The translations under genes were made by a program, and so were the position numbers. 33,986 nucleotides of DNA from Alphaproteobacteria bacterium (GTDB lineage Bacteria > Pseudomonadota > Alphaproteobacteria > Elsterales > Elsteraceae). Numbering within the stretch: position 1 is the first letter of the stretch; each line of letters begins with the position of its first letter. A model generated the notes under the pieces. That model had not been told where the DNA came from and searched no databases. It worked only from the letters and a program-made list of their open reading frames with translations. This document shows, piece after piece, positions 31,161 through 33,986 of the stretch. Location: assembly GCA_004292755.1 (NCBI GenBank), contig RDXE01000066.1:1-33986 (forward strand), given 5' to 3'.

Positions 31161-32006
31161 ATGTCGCCACAGCACAAGTTTGTGATGGCTGCGGGCTACT
31201 GCATCCACGTGATGGAATGGGGCCGGTCGGGCGGCCCAGCGGTGTTGATTCTGCATGGGTTGGCACGCAGCGCGCGCGACCACGATGAGTTTGCCGCCGC
31301 GCTTGCCGATACCTACCGCGTGATTGTCCCGGACCTGCCGGGCCGGGGCCTCAGCCAATGGGCGGCATCGGGGGCGGATTATGGCTGGCATACCTATTTG
31401 CCAGTGATGGCGGAGCTCTTGGACGCGTTGGACGTCGTGCGTGCCGTGTGGGTCGGCACCTCCATGGGAGGGGCATTGGGAATTGCTGCCGCAGGCGATC
31501 CGCGCATCGGGCCCAAGCTTGCAGCGCTGCTGTTGAATGACATGGGGCCGGAGGTGCCCGATGCAGCGTTCGACCACATCTTAAGCTATGCAGGCACGCC
31601 GCCGGTGTTCGACACGCTGCCGGAGTATGAAGAGTTTTTGCGCAAAACCTATGTCGGTCGAGGTCCCATTCCCGACAGCGCCTGGCGGCGCATGGCCGTT
31701 TATGGTCATAGACGCACCGATGACGGGCGGATCACGGTTCACAACGATCCCCGCGTGATCGATCAAATCCGCGACCGTCGGGCTGACTACAGGCAGTGGG
31801 AGGTGTTCCGCAAACTCACCTTGCCGGTGCTCTGTTTTCGTGGGGCAACATCACTCTTACTGCCACTGAGCGTATCTGCGGCGATGGCGACACAGCCGCC
31901 TTTTGCTCAAATTGTTGAGGTGCCCAATTGTGGGCATGCCCCTGGCCTCGACTCAGACTTTCAAATAGATGTTTCCCGCAGCTTCATCCGGAAGTATCTT
32001 GGATAG
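31161..32006 (+). CDS. Alpha/beta hydrolase
   Basis: The protein has 281 residues. I chose ATG 31161, with GGGAGGGCAGGGG before it, over ATG 30960, because the extra 67 residues look random. The fold pattern is clear: HG oxyanion motif LILHGLARSARDHDEFAAAL (32-33), DLPGRGLSQWA, nucleophile elbow WVGTSMGGALG (Ser 101), and catalytic His in VPNCGHAPGL (His 259). The acid is usually the D of an RGxxSDLL segment before the His; here it reads CFRGATSLLLPLSV with no Asp. Another Asp may serve. The likely role is hydrolysis of an ester or related bond. The substrate is unknown. Confidence 0.82.
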   Translation: MSPQHKFVMAAGYCIHVMEWGRSGGPAVLILHGLARSARDHDEFAAALADTYRVIVPDLPGRGLSQWAASGADYGWHTYLPVMAELLDALDVVRAVWVGTSMGGALGIAAAGDPRIGPKLAALLLNDMGPEVPDAAFDHILSYAGTPPVFDTLPEYEEFLRKTYVGRGPIPDSAWRRMAVYGHRRTDDGRITVHNDPRVIDQIRDRRADYRQWEVFRKLTLPVLCFRGATSLLLPLSVSAAMATQPPFAQIVEVPNCGHAPGLDSDFQIDVSRSFIRKYLG

Positions 32007-32060
32007 CACAACCTGACCGGAACGATCGTCAAGCATTCTGTCACAGAAAGGAAACTTGCG

Positions 32061-32837
32061 GTGCAATGTCCTGGTTTCCTATCAGTGCGCGGACTTTTTC
32101 GTCTTCTGGTGGTGTCTGTTTTGCTTTCCATGTCTAAAGCGGAGGTGGCGCGTGCCGAAACCGCTCCGCTTCCACCTACGGTTCGTATGGTCTTTTTTTC
32201 GTTTCCTCCCTTCAATTATAGTGACGGGGATGGTATTCCAAGGGGGCATCTGATTGATCAATTCCAGCGAATGATTGCAGTCGCCGGGTTAGCTGGCTCT
32301 ATGCAAGAATTCCCAGTGGGCCGGGCGCGTGCAATGCTTATCGATGGCCGTGCAGACGTCATGTTAACTAATAACACAGCACCAGAACTTCAGGGTCATA
32401 TTTTTTCCACTGCCGAGCCAATAATGATGATTGTGATAGAGATAGTTTCATTACAGTCATTCTCTTCTTTAACAATCCCAGATATGCTGAAGGGGCGCTC
32501 CGTGATCTTACAGGAACGCTATCATTATTCTGGTATCATGGATATTTTGACCAATCCAGAAAATGCCGTGCGGGTATCTGGCTTTGCACGGGACGCTGTA
32601 TCGGGGCTTCGCATCCTGCTGGCAGGGCGTAGTGACCTTTACATCCAATATCAAAATCATGTTGATGATGCGATTGCACGCTTAAATGTAACGCAGCTAC
32701 TTTATCGCTACCCGGTAAGTCGCATCCCTGTTTACATAAATGTTTCCAAGCGGGTCCCCTATGCTCAGGCACTGTTGGATACATTGGTCGATGCCTTCAC
32801 AAAGATCAACGCGTCAGGAGTCGGATGGTCGCGCTAG
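32061..32837 (+). CDS. Periplasmic solute-binding protein (SBP_bac_3-like), AT-richer copy
   Basis: The protein has 258 residues from GTG 32061 (AAAGGAAACTTGCG before it). A signal peptide (LFRLLVVSVLLSMSKAEVARA) precedes the mature protein. VRMVFFSFPPFNYSDGDG, VGRARAMLIDGRADVMLTNN, PELQGHIFSTAEP, GRSVILQERYHYSG, SGLRILLAGRSDLYIQYQN and RIPVYINVSK give the order of SBP_bac_3-type proteins. It has a close paralogue 99 bases downstream. Its codons are clearly richer in A and T than that paralogue and neighbours, which suggests different recent histories. There is no permease gene nearby, so it may serve an unlinked transporter or a sensor. Confidence 0.75.
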   Translation: MQCPGFLSVRGLFRLLVVSVLLSMSKAEVARAETAPLPPTVRMVFFSFPPFNYSDGDGIPRGHLIDQFQRMIAVAGLAGSMQEFPVGRARAMLIDGRADVMLTNNTAPELQGHIFSTAEPIMMIVIEIVSLQSFSSLTIPDMLKGRSVILQERYHYSGIMDILTNPENAVRVSGFARDAVSGLRILLAGRSDLYIQYQNHVDDAIARLNVTQLLYRYPVSRIPVYINVSKRVPYAQALLDTLVDAFTKINASGVGWSR

Positions 32838-32936
32838 ATCAATCGACGACCGTCGGTTCTCAGATCCCCTCTCCGGGTGCTTGTTGACATCAACCGCTTA
32901 TGGCAGCTTTTGGGTAGAAACACCGAGGAGCTGGCA

Positions 32937-33752
32937 GTGATCCGACAAGCGGGCTGGACACGGCGTGGGGTGGTGGCGTGTGGACTCGCAACTCTCTTGA
33001 CGCGCCCATCCTTGGGGCAACCGGCTCCGGGCCTGACGTCTCCCCTGCGCATGGTGTTCTTCCCGTTTCCGCCGTTCAATTATGTCGATGCGGCCGGACA
33101 GCCGCAGGGTGATCTGGTCGTCCTGTTTCGGCGCATGTGTGAGCATCTGGGGGTGGAGTCCGATGTTCGCGAGTTTCCAGTCGCGCGGGCCCGCCAGATG
33201 ATCATCAACGGCGAAGCCGATGTGCTGCTCACCAACAATGCAGCACCGGAGTTGCAGGGCCACATCCTGTCTAGCAGCAACCCAATCGATGAGATCGTGA
33301 TCCAAGCATTCACCTTGGATCCTACCTTGCGGATTCGTACGCTCAACGATCTGCGTGGACGCAGTGTAATTTTGCAGCAGCGCTTCGCCTATGGCGGTAT
33401 TCGTACGTTCATCGAAACCCCAACCAACGATGTTCGCATCACAGGCGAGCCAAACGACACGGCTTCCGGCTTGCGGATGTTGCTGGCGCGGCGGGGTCAG
33501 ATCTACGTCCAGTATCGCAACAAGCTGCAAGAGGCACAGACGGAGGTTGGCAGTTCGGTTGAGTTGTTCTCCCACACGCTCAACGTGATCTCGATCTACA
33601 TCAATGTGTCCGCGCGGCACCCCCACGCCAAGCTGTTGCTCGACCGTTTGGTCGAGGCTTACGCTGCCGTCAGGCCACAACCTGGACGGTCCAATACGCC
33701 GCTCGAGGAGCAACTCGCACAGTACAATCCTGTGTGGAGGTTGACCAAGTAG
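32937..33752 (+). CDS. Periplasmic solute-binding protein (SBP_bac_3-like), GC-rich copy
   Basis: The protein has 271 residues from GTG 32937, with GAGGAG eight bases upstream; an earlier start at 32877 lacks this. The N-terminus WTRRGVVACGLATLLTRPSL has a twin-arginine-like TRR, so Tat export is possible. The mature part repeats the blocks of the upstream gene: LRMVFFPFPPFNYVDAAGQ, VARARQMIINGEADVLLTNN, PELQGHILSSSNP, GRSVILQQRFAYGG, SGLRMLLARRGQIYVQYRNK, SIYINVSAR. By eye roughly half the residues match, so this is an old tandem duplication. No permease gene lies nearby. Confidence 0.78.
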   Translation: MIRQAGWTRRGVVACGLATLLTRPSLGQPAPGLTSPLRMVFFPFPPFNYVDAAGQPQGDLVVLFRRMCEHLGVESDVREFPVARARQMIINGEADVLLTNNAAPELQGHILSSSNPIDEIVIQAFTLDPTLRIRTLNDLRGRSVILQQRFAYGGIRTFIETPTNDVRITGEPNDTASGLRMLLARRGQIYVQYRNKLQEAQTEVGSSVELFSHTLNVISIYINVSARHPHAKLLLDRLVEAYAAVRPQPGRSNTPLEEQLAQYNPVWRLTK

Positions 33753-33920
33753 CGCGTCGGTTGCTGATGGGTAGGCCCAGCAAAGTAATGCCTACTAGTG
33801 ATCAGTCACACAACCGTAGTAGGCTCGACGGAGGGAGCATGCAGCGAATTCCGCGTTTGCTGCATTGCGAAAAACCCGCGGGTATGGTAGGGGCTCCCAT
33901 CCATTTCTGGAGTGAGAGTC
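33753..33920. promoter_or_regulatory. Intergenic region with 8-bp inverted repeat
   Basis: GCCTACTA (33790-33797) and TAGTAGGC (33817-33824) are perfect arms around 19 bases, with GTGA-TCAG-TCAC nested inside. This may be a terminator for the binding-protein genes or an operator for the next gene. No T-run follows. Confidence 0.4.
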
Positions 33921-33986
33921 ATGGCTACCGTGGACTTCAAGTTGCCGCCGACCTTCCGCCCGAAAAGCCTGGAAGAATGGCGCGCT
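33921..33986 (+). CDS. Start of an unidentified gene (3' partial)
   Basis: ATG 33921 is preceded by GGAGTGAGAGTC. The 22 visible codons read MATVDFKLPPTFRPKSLEEW and two more residues (RA), then the window ends. No family can be recognised from this. Confidence 0.5.
   Translation, partial: MATVDFKLPPTFRPKSLEEWRA

Overview
The window looks like a chromosomal segment of a GC-rich Gram-negative bacterium, most likely an alphaproteobacterium of the Rhodospirillales type. This rests on the flavour of the proteins: an AapJ-like amino-acid binding protein, an Atm1-like ABC exporter, a SPINDLY-type TPR glycosyltransferase and siphophage tail genes of the kind seen in alphaproteobacterial prophages. 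No rRNA, tRNA or other taxonomic marker is present, so the placement is inference.

Region 1 (1-14508, all + strand) is the right-hand part of a siphovirus-type prophage or phage-derived tail locus. It opens with the 3' end of a gene whose product reads like a portal/minor-head C-terminus fused to a small toxin-like domain. An AT-richer, translationally coupled probable immunity gene follows, and then a short orphan piece of an HK97-type portal gene (1244-1471). No capsid or protease gene lies between this and the neck genes. Next comes an ordered tail operon: small structural protein, head-tail connector, closure protein, tail terminator, tail tube, the G/GT assembly chaperones joined by an A AAA AAC -1 frameshift site, a tape measure protein with unusual NPDV repeats, a tail hub protein, a previously hidden 59-residue ORF, a discoidin-like tail protein, an 888-residue collagen-stalk fibre, a small fibre-associated protein and a holin-like protein. 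A strong intrinsic terminator closes the region.

Region 2 (14539-20829) is a surface-glycan set. On the - strand are a SPINDLY/OGT-like glycosyltransferase with TPRs, a DegT aminotransferase coupled to it by an ATGA overlap, an RlpA lipoprotein and a GT2 glycosyltransferase. Divergent on the + strand are a NeuD-like sugar acyltransferase and a PhyH-type dioxygenase. Together they suggest making, acylating and attaching an amino sugar to a protein or surface polymer.

Region 3 (20879-24088) holds an Atm1-like ABC exporter, a convergent TetR regulator that overlaps its 3' end, and a GNAT acetyltransferase divergent from the TetR gene. Two matching TetR-type palindromes sit over a TTGACA promoter between them.

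Region 4 (24218-30691, - strand) contains a four-gene operon (NMT1/SsuA-like binding protein, ATPase, permease, GlcD-like FAD oxidoreductase), followed by a stand-alone AapJ-like binding protein and preceded by a patatin-like protein with an altered nucleophile elbow. Region 5 (31161-33986, + strand) has an alpha/beta hydrolase, two tandem paralogous periplasmic binding proteins of clearly different base composition, and the first 22 codons of a further gene.
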